A stretch of 64,000 nucleotides of DNA from Cryptomeria japonica (GCF_030272615.1 NC_081411.1:826514397-826578396), one strand, 5' to 3'; numbered from the stretch's first letter, positions 34,134 through 46,839 are shown. A program made the numbers and translations. The notes: generated by a model from the letters alone, not told the origin.

Positions 34134-37100
34134 ATGAGTTTTACAACAATAAGCCCTACTTACACTATTCCCGTTAGACGAAGCCTTAGAATTAAGTCTT
34201 TCCAAGGTTTAATTACTGAGGAGATGGAACCTAATTTGAATAGCCTTTTTAACGAGGACACGGGTAATTCCTCTAGTCCTCTTAATGATGAAGAAGCTCT
34301 CCATGAGGTTTCTGTAGAACAACTTGCGAAATTGGATAACCAATTTGATGATTTTCAGCAATGGATGTCTCAAGAGTATCCCGATAGTCAAGCTCTTTCA
34401 TTAATTGAGGGTCTAAAATGTATGGTTCAAAGTGATAAGAATGGAATTGATATTTTGCGTGGTATTGCACACATTGTGGATTCAAATGTGATGCTAATGA
34501 AGAGTTGTGCCGAAACTTTAGGTTATACACAACCTCCCACTCAAGTTAATCATTCTATTCCTTTGACAACTTCTATTGCTAGCATACCTACCTTTACATC
34601 AAACATAATGACTGCTTCTATACAAGACACTCCGCCTATGATCACCAGTCATGGGGGCAATCCTTCTTTTTCAATCAACCCTCTTCCTTCATTCAATTCG
34701 ACTTCTTCATTCATTGCTTCAATAAGTGTCCCTATTACATCTTCACAAATGAACATGACACAAGGGGGCAATCCATTTAACCATTCCATTCCTCCTTGTA
34801 GTGCTCCTCTTTTCCAATCATCTCCTATGACTAACTATCATAGTGTCCCACCACCTTACTCTCAATCAATACCTTCTTTCAATAACATAATACCTCCATC
34901 ACAATCTAACACGTCTAATATGAATTCTTCGACTGAAGCGACCATTAATAATCTTGCACAAACTGTCTCTTCTTTACAGCAACAAATTGCTTCTATGAAT
35001 CAATCTAAGTTTAGTGTGCCCGCATTTGATGTTGCGAGCCCACTTTCTCTTGACATTGTTCGAGCTATCCCTCCTAAACATGTTGAAATCCCGCAATTGG
35101 AGCTTTATAATGGTAAAGGTGATCCTCTAACACATGTTAAGACTTTTCAAACAATATGTACCGATTTTTCTTATGACCAAAGGTTGCTTGCAAAACTGTT
35201 TACTAGGACATTAAGAGATAAAGCCCTACAATGGTATTGCTCGTTGCCTTCTTATTCTATTACTTCTTTTGAACAACTTGCAAATGCTTTTATTCAACAA
35301 TTTCAAAACAATATAAGTCCTAAAGTTACTTTGATTGATTTAATGAATTGTAAACAAGGTGTTAAAGAAAAAGTGACTGATTTCATTGGTAGATATAAGC
35401 ATTTGTATGCTCAAATTTCTTTTCCAGTGCCTGACAATGATATTCAAAGAATCTTTATTTCTAATTTACAAAAAGATATTCGAGATAGACTTCTGTTTTC
35501 TGAGTTTACTGCTTTCCAACAGTTGTGTGCAACTCTTCACAATTATCAACTGACTGTGAGTCAAATGGAACAAGCAAATCCTATGGCTCCGAGTGATAAG
35601 GGTGATAGTAGTCAACAACCATTTGGAAAGTTTAAACTGAACAGAGAGTCTGTTAAATTTAATGAAAACATCATCAACAACAATGTGAATGCAGCATTAG
35701 GTGTGCCTCCTATTTCTAAATTTTTCAAGAAAGAAAGAAAGTTTACTCCTTTGAATGAATCATTGCATAGTATTATGAAAAAGTTATTGGAACAAAATGT
35801 GCTTACTATCCCTCCTATAAGGCAAATAGATCCTACAAAGATTAATTCACCCTATTTTGATAACAAATCTTTTTGTCAATTTCATCGTCAACCTGGGCAT
35901 GATACTGAAAAATGTTTTGCTTTAAAGGGTACGATTCAAGATTTGATTGATAATAATACTATCTCTATTTCTGGAGTGAATGATAAAGGCAACACATCTG
36001 TAGCTCCTCCTAACCAAAATCTTAAGATTTTTACTGATCCATTACCTTCTCATACCTCTAATGTGATTGAGACTAATGATTCCTCTTTCTCATCTGATGG
36101 TCTTGTGTCTATGACTCCTAATGTGATTAACTTTGTAGAGCGGCAAGAAAACCCTAAAGAACCTTCCATCACATTTGATTCTAGTGAAACTATTAGGGCA
36201 CCTGATGGTCCTTTATACATAGTTGCGAAAGTCAAGAATACACCTTGCCATGGAGTGCTTATTGATCCTTCTTGCATGGTTAATGTTATTACTGAAGAAT
36301 TTCTTTTTACTTTACAATTGAATCAAGTGATCTATGACAAAACAGATGTGATTGTGAAATTATTTGATGCATTTTCTTCTCCTACAATTGGTTCTATTAC
36401 ATTACCTATTGAGGTCCATAACAAATCCCTTGATGTGAACTTTTCTATTATTCCATCTTCTGAACAATTTCATGTGAAGCTAGGTTATCCTTGGCTATCT
36501 TCCATGAAAGCTATTGCTTCTCCTATTCATAAGTGTTTGAAATTTCCCCATAATGGTGAAGTTGTTACTGTCAATCATAGTCTCTTTAAACCAGCTGAAA
36601 GAACTTCTAGTGTTCCTATTGATTATTTTTGGCCTAAACAATTCCAACCTCTTCCACCACGAAGTGATCATCTTTTTAAATCTTATCAAAAGTGGAAAAC
36701 AGATATGATCCTATCACTAAGTGAACCTAGAACACCCAAACTTGATATTCCTATCATTCTTGAGAAGGAAGTTCTTCCTTTGAAAGATAAAACTAATGTC
36801 TTTCCTCAAGAAGATTCCCAACCCATTCCTATGGATGTGACTATGTCTATGTCTAATAAACTTTCTAAAAGTAGACCTATACCTCCTCGTCACGATGGAC
36901 TTGGTCTCCTTCCTAAACCAACTATTCCTCCTTTATATGGAGTAGTTCCTCCTCCTTCCTTTTATAAAGAGAAGAGACCTTCCTCTTCTCCTATTATCCA
37001 GCCTAAGAGACCACAACCTAAACACCCAAGTGATAAGGATGAGAACATTCCTCCTCCTCAATCTTCTCCACTTCCTACTAAGACTAGATGAAATTGTTCT

Positions 37101-37520
37101 GCACGTAAACGCTGATGAAAGCATCGTCTTAGAGCTCAAGCAGCTGCTTCTCAAACTTTGCAATCCCCAAAAACACCTTCAACAAGCATTATTCCATTTT
37201 CTCCAAAATCTCCTAAACATAAGATGCATGATGGTTTTGATCCTGTGCGAGTTAAAGATCCTATTTTTATAAATCTTGATGATGATATAGATGAAAATGT
37301 TATTGATGATGAAAATTTTACTTCTCTTGCTTCTAATAGTGAATATGAATTTGTTGATATTGATAACCATTTATCTAACGAATTTTCTAAAGAACTTATC
37401 CTAGCTCCTAGACAAGAACAACATGGCTTGGAACATGAACATAGCCCTTGTTTGGATCTTGTGATAGCTCCATCTGCTGTGTTGAATGTTCCTCCTCTAG
37501 CGTGTTTCCTGCCTTCCTGA
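34134..37520 (+). pseudogene. Gag plus retropepsin-like polyprotein of element E
   Basis: A 985-codon open frame from ATG 34134 ends at TGA 37089-37091. The same frame holds two more TGAs at about 37119-37124 and then continues open to 37520, making about 1,128 codons. Order: N-terminal linker, Ser/Pro-rich residues about 130-280, retrotransposon Gag domain about 320-470 (LYNGKGDPLTHVKTF, LRDKALQWYCSLPS), a variant knuckle CQFHRQPGHDTEKC near 581 (second Cys replaced by His), a retropepsin-like fold about 680-800 with LIDPSCMVNVIT where D-[ST]-G is usual, a proline-rich region, an arginine-rich tract, and an acidic tail (NLDDDIDENVIDDEN). The protease is probably inactive. No pol. Confidence 0.85.
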
Positions 37521-38294
37521 AATATTGATCAGCAAGATCGGGGGGTAGATGACATGCTAGATTAGTTTCATTAGCATAGCAAACTCTCTCCTCCTCTCTT
37601 GTGTTACTTCTTCTATGTGTTATTCTCATTCTTCTATTTGTTGTCCTTAGTGTTGTCTACTTGAGGACGATGCAAAGCATTGAGATCTCTTTTGGTCTCT
37701 CTCATGTTGACTCAAAAGACACATGTGTTCCCTTCTTCTAGGTGACCTTCCTTGATTGGGGAATGAAGAACAATTATGCATACATACATATGATATACAT
37801 GAATTATCATACAGCATACTGACCCCAAGGAAATCGAAGTCACCTCGTGCTTTGTGTTTTGTGTCTATTATCCTTGGGTTTATCTCACACTTGGGGGCTA
37901 AATCTTTGCGATAACGTGCTCCTTTCCCTTCTCATTTATTATGTGTATCACTACCTTAAAGCAATCACCCCCGTTGAGGTGTGTGCGATCGCTTTAACGT
38001 AGGGGGGCATACACCCCGTCTATCCCTTCAGGATACTTGAAAATTTCTTGGTGAACTTAGCTTTGCCTTGAAAATTTTTGGTATTTTTCTTACATGACTC
38101 ATGGTGAGGGAACCATACTACTAACAGTCATGGTTTTCCCTCATGATCTTCCCTTTTACTTTGTCAATCAAAGTCATAAGATCCTTAGTCCACTGGGAGC
38201 TTGGCGTATCTTGCCTCCTTGACGTGGTGAAAGTCTTTCAATGTTGTCTCCTTGTACTTTACCGGAAGTATGAGCGTACGCTTATACTCCTGCT
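37521..38294 (+). other. 3' untranslated region of element E
   Basis: No gene. It has a second polypurine-like tract, acttgggggctaaat, at about 37891, a hairpin at about 37954-37998 (ttaaagcaatcac / gtgcgatcgctttaa) and another at about 38098-38148 (gagggaaccat / atggttttccctc). Confidence 0.6.
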
Positions 38295-38309
38295 AAAGTG
38301 GGGGCTAAA
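38295..38309 (+). other. Polypurine tract of element E
   Basis: aaagtgggggctaaa directly before the 3' LTR, identical to the tract before the 3' LTR of element C. Confidence 0.85.
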
Positions 38310-39569
38310 TGTAGTGTCCTAAAATTGCGACACTTGAAATTTCGACCACATTTGGGTCTTCACGATGGAAATGCAACACTGAACCTGAATGGAGACCCCG
38401 AAACTTGTCCATGACATCAAAAACTGCATTTTTTTAGCACCCTGGCCTGATCCTCCTTGCACCCTGCTACCCCTGGAGGTGGGACCATGGCTCCCAGTGC
38501 CTTGGTCCTTCAGGACTAGGGCGCCCAGCACCCTGGTCCCCCAGGACCATGGTGCCCAGCACCCTAGTCCCTGGCCCTATTTTTGGGCCCGGTCTCTTTT
38601 GGGTCTTGGGTCTTTATGTTTGCAAATTGGAAAATAATCTTCCCAGGTCAGCCTAAGGTTAGAATAATCAGTCTTTTAACCCTAATTGACAAGTATATAA
38701 ACTACATTTCCTCTCCCATTTTGGTAAGATGGAAAAAAGGCAAAAGCGATATTCAAACATTCAAACATTCAAGAATTCAAGCATTCAAGCATTCCTTCAA
38801 GCAATTGATCATTCTAAGTCTCCATTCAAGGCTAAGTGTTGCATTCAAGACAAGGATTCAACCATTGAAGAGGAGATCACTTACAACATACAACATACAA
38901 CAACATTTACACCTTCGCATGTAAGAATACAAACATTCTTACAACAAGGTATCAGTACTTTATTACATTACAATCATTTGCATTTACAACATTCTCATTT
39001 CTTGGTTAATTCCAAAACCGGGGTTTAACCTAAGGGCAAACCCCTAATCCCTAACCCCCCAATCATCCTCTCTTTTCTATGTGTAGGTTGCAGGTACGCG
39101 GCTGTAATTGAAGATCTGGAATCCTTGTGCAGAGACGAACAGATCCCCCTTCGTTTCGTGGATTTTTCGGACGACCGTGTGCACGTCGGGCGCCATCGTC
39201 CTGTCAACTTTCACTCAAATTTGCAGGACAGCACCGTCTTGACATTTTACTGCTAATTCCAGGTCCGCAGCTTCATCCTATATTCCTATCCCTGTTTATA
39301 AGTGAATCTTTCTCACTTTACATGCATTCCTAGCTCAATCCTTTTATCTACATTCTTTACAAAAGAGGGTAGCCTTGCTGTCACAACCCTTGAAACTCAT
39401 TTAGAATCCAATCTTGCATTGTGTGGGATTGGATCTTGTGGGTTTCAACCCCTCTTTTGAATGTAAAGTCTCCCCTAAGTGAAAACCGTCAACCCTAGTG
39501 ACCTCCCTTCTCTCTCCTTGGAGTGGTGGGGGGAACACTTAGGGTTCGCTCGCGATTTTCCACTTTACA
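38310..39569 (+). repeat. 3' LTR of element E
   Basis: TGTAGTGTCC...CTTTACA. It is 40 bp longer than the 5' LTR, mainly because of a third GC-rich palindromic cassette at 38544-38570. Confidence 0.92.
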
Positions 39570-39574
39570 ATGAG

Positions 39575-40350
39575 ATCCAAACTATGACTATTGTGACAAG
39601 AGAAATGTTCATTGGGAAGCTTGCCGATTTTGTGTTGAGTGAATTTGGAGAATCACATGGTATATCTGAGATTGCATTTAAAGCCTCTATATCCGGGAAG
39701 AAGAAGTATGATCTGGGAGAGAGTTCATCTAGGGTTTCTAGGTATGAAAGAGAAATGAGAGAGATGGAAGAACAAGAAAAAGAGTTGGATGAGCTTGAAG
39801 CACTTATTGCTCAGAGATTGCCTAAGGGAGCCAATAAGTATGATGGAAAGTTACCTTTAAAATGTTTCTTTTGTAATAAGATAAGACATTTTTCTTCTAG
39901 GTGTCTTGGAAGAATTTCAAGATATGATACGCATGATAAATTTGATAAGAATGATAGATATGAGAAACATGATAAGTATGATAAGCCCTATAAACCTAAC
40001 TGGAAGTATAGATATCAGAAGAGATGTTATTATGCTATTGATGAAGGTGTGACAGCTGAAGAGTCTGAGAATGAATATTCAGAAGATGAATTTGTATTTA
40101 TTGCTATCAAGGAAGATGATCCAATACTAGTGAATTCATTCTACAAGCTGCATTGTTGAGGCAAAAGATTTGGCTACAAAGATAGAAGAGAAAGGTGAGT
40201 GGGTAATTGACAATGGTTTTTCACATCATAGGACAGGTGATAAAAGAAAATTTATGAATATGTAGAAGTATGATGGTGGTATAGTAAGATTTGGTGATGA
40301 TAAAGATTGTGTGATTCATGGTAGAGGTTGTATTTATTTTGATGGTAAGC
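39575..40350 (+). pseudogene. Gag C-terminus and protease relic of element F
   Basis: Continues the Gag frame after element E. A Glu-rich coiled segment (REMEEQEKELDELEALIAQR) is followed by a CX2CX4HX4C knuckle (CFFCNKIRHFSSRC) and a repetitive basic/acidic segment (HDKFDKNDRYEKHDKYDK). After a TGA at about 40157 a protease relic reads EWVIDNGFSHHRTGDKRKF, with DNG in place of DSG. Sequence then jumps into the 3' LTR, showing that integrase and reverse transcriptase were deleted. Confidence 0.8.
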
Positions 40351-40359
40351 ATAATACTG

Positions 40360-40921
40360 ATCTTGGCTATGTTTTCATGACATTGTATTGGTTTGGTGGT
40401 TAATTTATGTATCGTGTGATGTAATTTTATAATTAGGTGTTAAGGGTTGAGCCGACCTTGTAGTCAAGGTTGATGATTTGTATAAATAGGTGCTATATTC
40501 ATGTAATTTGGGTATGGGTGTTGTGTTTTCATTATCAGAGAGTGGTGTATGTGAGAACAAGAAAATTTATCTTTCGACGTGAAATATAGAGCAGAGTGTG
40601 TTGCAGGGTAGACAATTGTGCTTATCTGAAACTGTCATTAGGCATTTGGAGATGCTATTCTTGTAGTTCATCTTAATCGGATTCTAGTCCAAATATTATT
40701 GTAAGATAGTGAACCTTCCCTGAGGGTTGTAGCCTTCTGGGTCATCATATTTTGAGTAGTGAACTCAAGGTAGTGGGCTTGAATGCATGTGCATTCCCCA
40801 TTGTAATGTTTACACATACTACTGGAGAGTATCATCTTATTGTGGGTAGGTTCCCATCATGGTTTTTCCCTTAACCGGATTTTCCACGTCCCTCAATTTT
40901 CCTTCATTATTGTTGCCAACA
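40360..40921 (+). repeat. Truncated 3' LTR of element F
   Basis: Matches the 3' part of the 5' LTR and ends ttgccaaca, followed by the target duplication attaa at 40922-40926. Confidence 0.82.
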
Positions 40922-40926
40922 ATTAA

Positions 40927-42600
40927 ATTATTATCTTGTCTATTTTACACATACAATCCATTGAAAACCTTTTTTTTATATATAAATTCCTTGAAACCAT
41001 GAATTTGCCTTGCATTTTTCTTTTAGAGAAGACAATATAACCTAAGTACTTGAGAACATAATAGATATGCATGGGCTTACTCCTCCAGAGTGAGTAGATG
41101 AGGAAAGGGTGATTGCATCAAACACCCTAGTTGGGAAAGTGTAAAAAATGAGTCCTAATTTAGGGGAAGTTTGCATGTTGGAGAAAACAGAGCTATAAAT
41201 CGACACCCATTACAATTTGAAGGCCCAAGGCAAAAGAATAATGGGGTCCCATTTTGAAATAATGGGCACCCATTATGCTATGAGTTCCAGATCTAAGCCA
41301 ACACCAATTTTTACAAAATGGGTGCTCAATTTTTTTATAGATGGGTTCTCGTTTCATGAAAGTATTTTTTCTTAAAATGACCGTGAATTCAATTTCATAG
41401 TGCAACCAACAACAACAAATAAGGAGGAGACAAAGCTAAACGATACCTCAAGTGCACATCCCCACACCCTACCACACCCTCTACCAGTGACCTCCTCACT
41501 TCCTAGGTATGTCCCCCTTCTTTTTAGCTTTTTTTTAATGCCTTTTGAAAGCATTTTTCATGAATTTTGTATAGGGTTTTGTGAATGTTTTTTTTTTTTT
41601 TTCATTTATATTCTTCACTACAATCTCTTTGTGAATATTTTTTCAAATTTATATTAAAAAATGTGACCAAGAAGATCAACAAGACTATCTAAATATTGTA
41701 CAAAATGTTACTGAATAGGATGTGATGGTTACACATTGCATGTTGAGTTCATTTCTTTAGGGTAATACAATATCGATGAAGTGCTAAGCCCTATAACTAT
41801 TATAAGATCATTCAAGAAAATATTTGCGACCTGTTGTTATCTTTGATTTGTAATTTCACAAACAAACAACCTTCTATTGAACCTCAAAATTAAATATGTC
41901 TCCTGTTTCTATTAGATTCCTAGAAGTAGATCAATATGTGTTCACTCATTATCAAGTTGCCTATCCAAAATGTAGACAATACCAAGTCAAGATATTGATG
42001 CATTATAGAAAATATCCCTAATCTACATTATAAGGATAAATATGCCATGCCCTCATAACTATGAATGAGCAAAGAGACCCAATAATGTGTGGAACCTTAA
42101 AACCATATTTGGAACTACTAAGAGCACAACCACAAATACTCTAAGGTAATCAACTATTACAAAACTACCTACCAAATAATATTAGAGACTTAAGACTTAA
42201 TCCTTTAATGTCAAGTAGACCACCAACCACCAATAGGAATAGCCATAAAGTCCACACTTTCAAGTATTGACTAGAAATTAGAGAATAGAGTTAGACAATA
42301 AAGTGGATGACATTCGGTGGGTAAGTTGTATCAAATCTATTTGAATGTATGCATCATCCATACTTACACAAAAGTGTTGATAATCAGATGTTTAATGACA
42401 CAATCTTCTATCCATTCTTTTCCTTTGTTTGCCTTGCGAGCTCTCAGGTATCCAATTGTTTCGCCGATGACAGGAAACCCTAATTATCCAGGGGGAACAT
42501 TTTTCCCTTTTCGGGGTTAACTAATCTGGCTATGATGAGCAGGGAGGACAGAATGATGAGAAACAGAGTGGAATACAGGAGCTCAGGAGTTAACAAAGCC
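40927..42600. other. Host sequence, no supported gene
   Basis: AT-rich. Short runs such as (T)15 at about 41587 occur. A frame at 42317-42520 ends MTGNPNYPGGTFFPFRG but has no family match I know. Confidence 0.35.
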
Positions 42601-43330
42601 ATGAGATCCCCCATAATAATAAGCGTAAGAATGTAAGCGATTATAAATACTACTATCGATTTGCTTGTAATAGTAAATCTATGGGTTTATAAACGTAAGA
42701 ATTTAAGGGAGTATAAATACCAGTGATCTGAAAAAGGTATCGATTCTCTTATAATTGTAATTATGCCCTGAAACAATTAAGCGCATTGTGATTATCGCGA
42801 GAGAAAGATGGGACCGGCCGGTACGTTGCAGTGTTCGCCGACATGACGTGCCAGCTTTGATAGGGTTTTGAAGTTTGCAAATTGCATTGTGATGATCGTG
42901 AGAGAGAGACAAAATTCAGAATTTTCTTAACTAAATTTGCTCCGAGAGACCTGCGCAGAAGAGGATGTGAGTGACACACATTGTTTTAACTCATTATTTG
43001 ATTCCATCGGTGTCGACTTTGGTGATTTTACTCTCCTGTTTCCTGTTTCTTTTATAATTGTTTGAATATAACCTTAAAATTATTCAATTGATTATCTAAT
43101 TAAATAATTAGAGTACACCTATAATTGACCTCCTGTTTTTAGCTGACTATTTCTTCTATTATTGATTGAATATAAGTTCAATTATTTTATTAATTATCTA
43201 ATTTTTATTTCTTTAGTAATTAAATAATTAGAGTAGGCATTTGTAATTGGCGTTTTGTTTTTAGCTGATTATTTTTTCTATAATTGATTGAAGATAACGC
43301 TAATTATTCAATCAATAAAATCACTATGCA
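42600..43330. repeat. Cluster of local duplications
   Basis: Three duplications are packed here. cgtaagaatgtaagcgattataaatac recurs as cgtaagaatttaagggagtataaatac about 69 bp later. gcattgtgattatcgcgagagaaaga recurs as gcattgtgatgatcgtgagagagaga about 99 bp later. An AT-rich unit of about 110-120 bp (attgattgaatata...taattaaataattagagta...gtttttagctga) occurs two and a half times at 43058-43310. Confidence 0.65.
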
Positions 43331-44634
43331 TCACTATTCACCTGCACCTATTTCTGTGGTGATGTCCATCTTAATTTATAAGAAATATTTCACCTCATTC
43401 CTTTTGTGAATTTTATAACAAATTGAAAATATAATCAAATCTTAAAGGTGAGTGTACAAACTAAGAAATAACATTCTAAAAGTTTAAAATGAAATGCTTC
43501 ATGATTATATATTATATCTTAGCCAAAAATTGACTTATATTTAGTTGAATTAATTTCCTTTAAAGAGACATTTTTATCTTCAACAACGAAACAAATATTT
43601 TAATTCTCTTTGGGAAAGCACCTTTGGTACTCTTTTGATATTTCAACTTCTTCTTCAACAACACTTAAATTTCAAACCAATGCATAGTTGAATCATAAAT
43701 CTTGGGTGAAGATTTTAAAAGTTTAGTAGGGAATCTTATGTTCTTAATATATTAAACCGGATAGGCCCGACCCTTTACATAACTGCAAAGCTAGCAAGCG
43801 ACAGAAAACAAGGGCTCATGAGAGGTGATGGCCCAAGACTAGAATGCTTACGACAAAAAAGGAACAAAAACTAGTAGGCATACATCAAAACCAACAAAAA
43901 CCATAAAACAAACTAGCAAACCCAATAGACCAAAAACAAAACAAGACACAACCCCACTGAAGGTACAAACCGATGGCCTACCTGGTGGGGAAAAACACCG
44001 ACTTCTTATCCTAGTTGACGTTTTTGCCTTTTTTCTGAAAAAGAGAGCTTCCTATTAGAACCTTTCTCAAAGGAGATGGCCAAGGAATTCGAGGTTGCCT
44101 TCACCTTGGACATAGATGCCTCTAGCCTAGTGGTAGTGAAGGACTCCAAATTGTTCTAATTTTTTGCTCACCTCCTTGTAATTTTGTCTTGTATGGCTTG
44201 GAGAGAAGTAGCATTCTTCTTGGTCATCTACATGTTCTGAGCAAACATATTCTCCATTTTCCTTTTCATGGATTCATGGTCATCATGTAGGGCCTCCACC
44301 ACTTACACCAAATCCGTCATGTCGTTACCTTGGTTTATTTTCTCATTAAGCTCTTTTAGTTTCTTCTCCAAACCTTCCCACTTTTCAAACATTTTAGTGA
44401 ATTTACTTGCCACCATCCAAGCACCCTAGTCCTTATTGTCCATATCCCAACTCGAGGCTTTGGTGTCTGCTTCAGTGAGGGCTTTGAGTTTGTTGATTTT
44501 CTTCTTTTCCACCTTGAATTGTTCGAAAATCCAACGGATGGCAAGTTCATGCTTGTGGAACCCCTCACAAAGTTTATTCACCTTGGCTACAAAGAGGGGA
44601 AATTTTTCCTTAATCAAAGCATTCACAAGACAAG
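43331..44634 (-). other. Minus-strand coiled-coil coding remnant in host sequence
   Basis: Frames at 44356-44626 (minus) read as a broken charged coiled coil (HELAIRWIFEQFKVEKKKIN, KALTEAD), and relic coding continues to about 44150. The family is unknown and may be a repetitive-element protein. 43331-43740 shows nothing. Element B inserts at its left end. Confidence 0.35.
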
Positions 44635-45087
44635 TGTTGGTGTAAATTATATCTCATAATTACACTTTACTTAAGTTGACTTTAAAGGGTAATTCATTTC
44701 ATAGTATTTTGGATATGAGACACTTAGGGAAGTGTTCACATAGGGATGATGTATGTAAGAGAAATTCCACCTTTTGTGGTCTTATCTTGTTGTTACATTC
44801 CACCTTTGGTGGGTGACCCACCTCTTATGGAATATTTTATTATTTCTCCTACCTACCCTCACCTACCCTTTTTTTCTCATTCAGCCACATGTCATGATTG
44901 TGTTCTCACATATCCATATGGCCTTACTTTTATAAGAAGACTCATCTTACATTGTATGTGATGATCCAGTTGATCAATATTTTACATCTTGATTAGAATA
45001 CAATTTATTTTTATGAAATCTATTTATCTCTCTTATTATGCTATTGAATGTTCTCTTGATCTTGGATATTTTCAACAAATTCTTACA
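44635..45087 (+). repeat. 5' LTR of element B
   Basis: TGTTGGTGTAAATT...TTCTTACA, clearly homologous to 52188-52636 and to both LTRs of element A. Confidence 0.9.
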
Positions 45088-45100
45088 TGGTATCAGAGCC
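45088..45100 (+). other. Primer-binding site of element B
   Basis: TGGTATCAGAGCC immediately after the LTR. Confidence 0.92.
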
Positions 45101-46839
45101 ATTAGGGCTTCATGGAGTACTCTTTTTGGAGAGCTTTTGGAGCTTTTCTTTTTTGGATATGGGGAGGTGCACATGTTGGGAGCATCCTATGGAAATTTAG
45201 ACCTCATCATTGGGTTCGGGAGGCCGTTTCCATGAAAATCGAGTATAAATTTGCCTATATTTGGTGAAAATTTATTTCGGGCCTTTGGAGAAAACATTTG
45301 CCCAATTTGGGCATATGGTACGATTTAAAAAAAATAAAATTATATTTTTTGCAAAAATATTTTAATTTCTATATCTTTAAATATTTTGTAGATATTTTGT
45401 AAAAGTCTTTTATGTAAAAAGTTTTTTAAAAATAAAAAATATTATATTTTTTAGGGGGATTCGCCCTTGACATTGTACGTTGCACACCTTTTATTGCAGG
45501 CACTGCCATACTGCTGTCAGTTTCCTCCTGTCGGTTTACTCTATGATTATTGTTAGCCGCCAATCTTATGGGCCCCCACCCGTGTTCTGCTCTTATTCAT
45601 ATCGACCCCCACTGCTGATGTTCCGACTCCCTCCAACCTTCACCATTATGTCACCCCATCTTGTGGCTAGTGCTTTGCTCCCATCCTCTCATAGGGCACC
45701 ATCGCCCTAAGTGCAAGCCCCACCACTACCTCTCTGCTATGCTCAATCATTGCCCCCGGTTACCTCATCTCCTTAGTTGCGATGCTCCGGCCACCATGCG
45801 GCACACCTGTATTCTCTCTCTCGCTGGCAACATTATTCCACACGATAGTATTTTACTAACCCACATGGTTCATTTTGCACACATGATGCCACCTCAACAT
45901 GCCACATTTGCAACACTTTTTTGCATAGTCAATAGTACAAACTACCAACTTAGCAGGCCCAGTCAGCACGACATGTCATCACACTATTAGCTACACAAAC
46001 ATCATGCCACATCATCCATCTATACTACCAGCACATCAGTCATATGACACGTGGCATTTTTTGGGTGGCCCATGTCAACATTTTCACACTGTATGGACAA
46101 CTAGATGGAAGGGGTATGATATCTTGTTGATGGTTAGATAGGCGTCAAAGTTAAGCCCATCAAATTCTGATGTCAACACTGCATCAGCATATTTTTGAAA
46201 AATTTCACCCTCTCTCCAAATGAGCTTTTAGTTTTGCAAGCCAACTTTGGAGGCCCATAACTTTCTCATTTTAGCTCCTTTTTTGGTGCATTTTTTTTTC
46301 CTTTGAGACGTTTTTTTGTGCTTTTCATAATGGAGGTGGATTTTTCTAATTTTGATGGAAATTGTTTTCACAATTTTCAGTTTTTTATGATTGTATCTAT
46401 CCAATCCTCAATTTTACAACTTCAAAGGGGTCATTTGGGCTCATATGAACTCCTTTTTAGGTGCCATTTTTTTAAAAATGCATAATTTGTCATCTAATTT
46501 CATGTGGTACTATCACATTTTCTCTATTCTGAGTAGAAACTGTACTTTCAGTATTTGGTCATTTTTGGCCTATTTGGTACTTGTATTTTGCTTGGATTTC
46601 AGTTTAGATCGTGCTTGCAATATTTGTTGGAGTCTCTTTTAGCCTATTTGAGGTAGTTGTAAAGTTGAAATTAGAATTCCACCTTGCCTTGTTTTTCAAG
46701 TGGCCATTGTATATGCACTAAGTATAAAGTGCAAAATGATCATTTCTTGTGGGGGGGGATTCTTTGATTGAGTAAATTTGGGGGGGTGTCTTGTGTGATT
46801 TTGCCTCTCTCTATCTTGTGCTTTTTTCATTTTGGTGCT
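45101..46839 (+). other. Leader of element B
   Basis: No gene. The stretch 45460-46080 is richer in C and unlike the leader of element A, suggesting a family variant or inserted piece. 46230-46840 matches element A. Confidence 0.5.

Larger units (their letters stand above)
31732..39569 (+). mobile_element. Ty3/gypsy-type non-autonomous LTR element E (TR-GAG-like)
   Basis: Complete structure: 5' LTR 31732-32951, primer site at 32955, one long Gag/protease-like frame from 34134, polypurine tract aaagtgggggctaaa at 38295-38309, 3' LTR 38310-39569, and 5-bp target duplication atgag. LTR identity looks about 95% by eye, so it is among the youngest units here. The 5.36-kb interior has no reverse transcriptase, RNase H or integrase. 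Known terminal-repeat retrotransposons with only GAG (TR-GAG) have this architecture. It is inserted in element F. Confidence 0.9.
29750..40921 (+). mobile_element. Copia-type LTR retrotransposon F, split by element E
   Basis: The 5' LTR is 29750-31102, and the 3' LTR is truncated to about 40360-40921. The target duplication attaa lies at 29745-29749 and 40922-40926. A tRNA-Met type primer site (tggtatcaaagc) is at 31105-31116. Gag is at 31159-31731, resumes at 39575, and stops within a protease relic. A deletion joins that relic directly to the middle of the 3' LTR, removing the rest of pol. Element E lies at 31732-39569. Confidence 0.85.

Noticed and set aside
45480-45990. Plus-strand frames with Pro/His-rich text in the leader of element B
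   Set aside because: No domain, overlapping in two frames, inside a retroelement leader.
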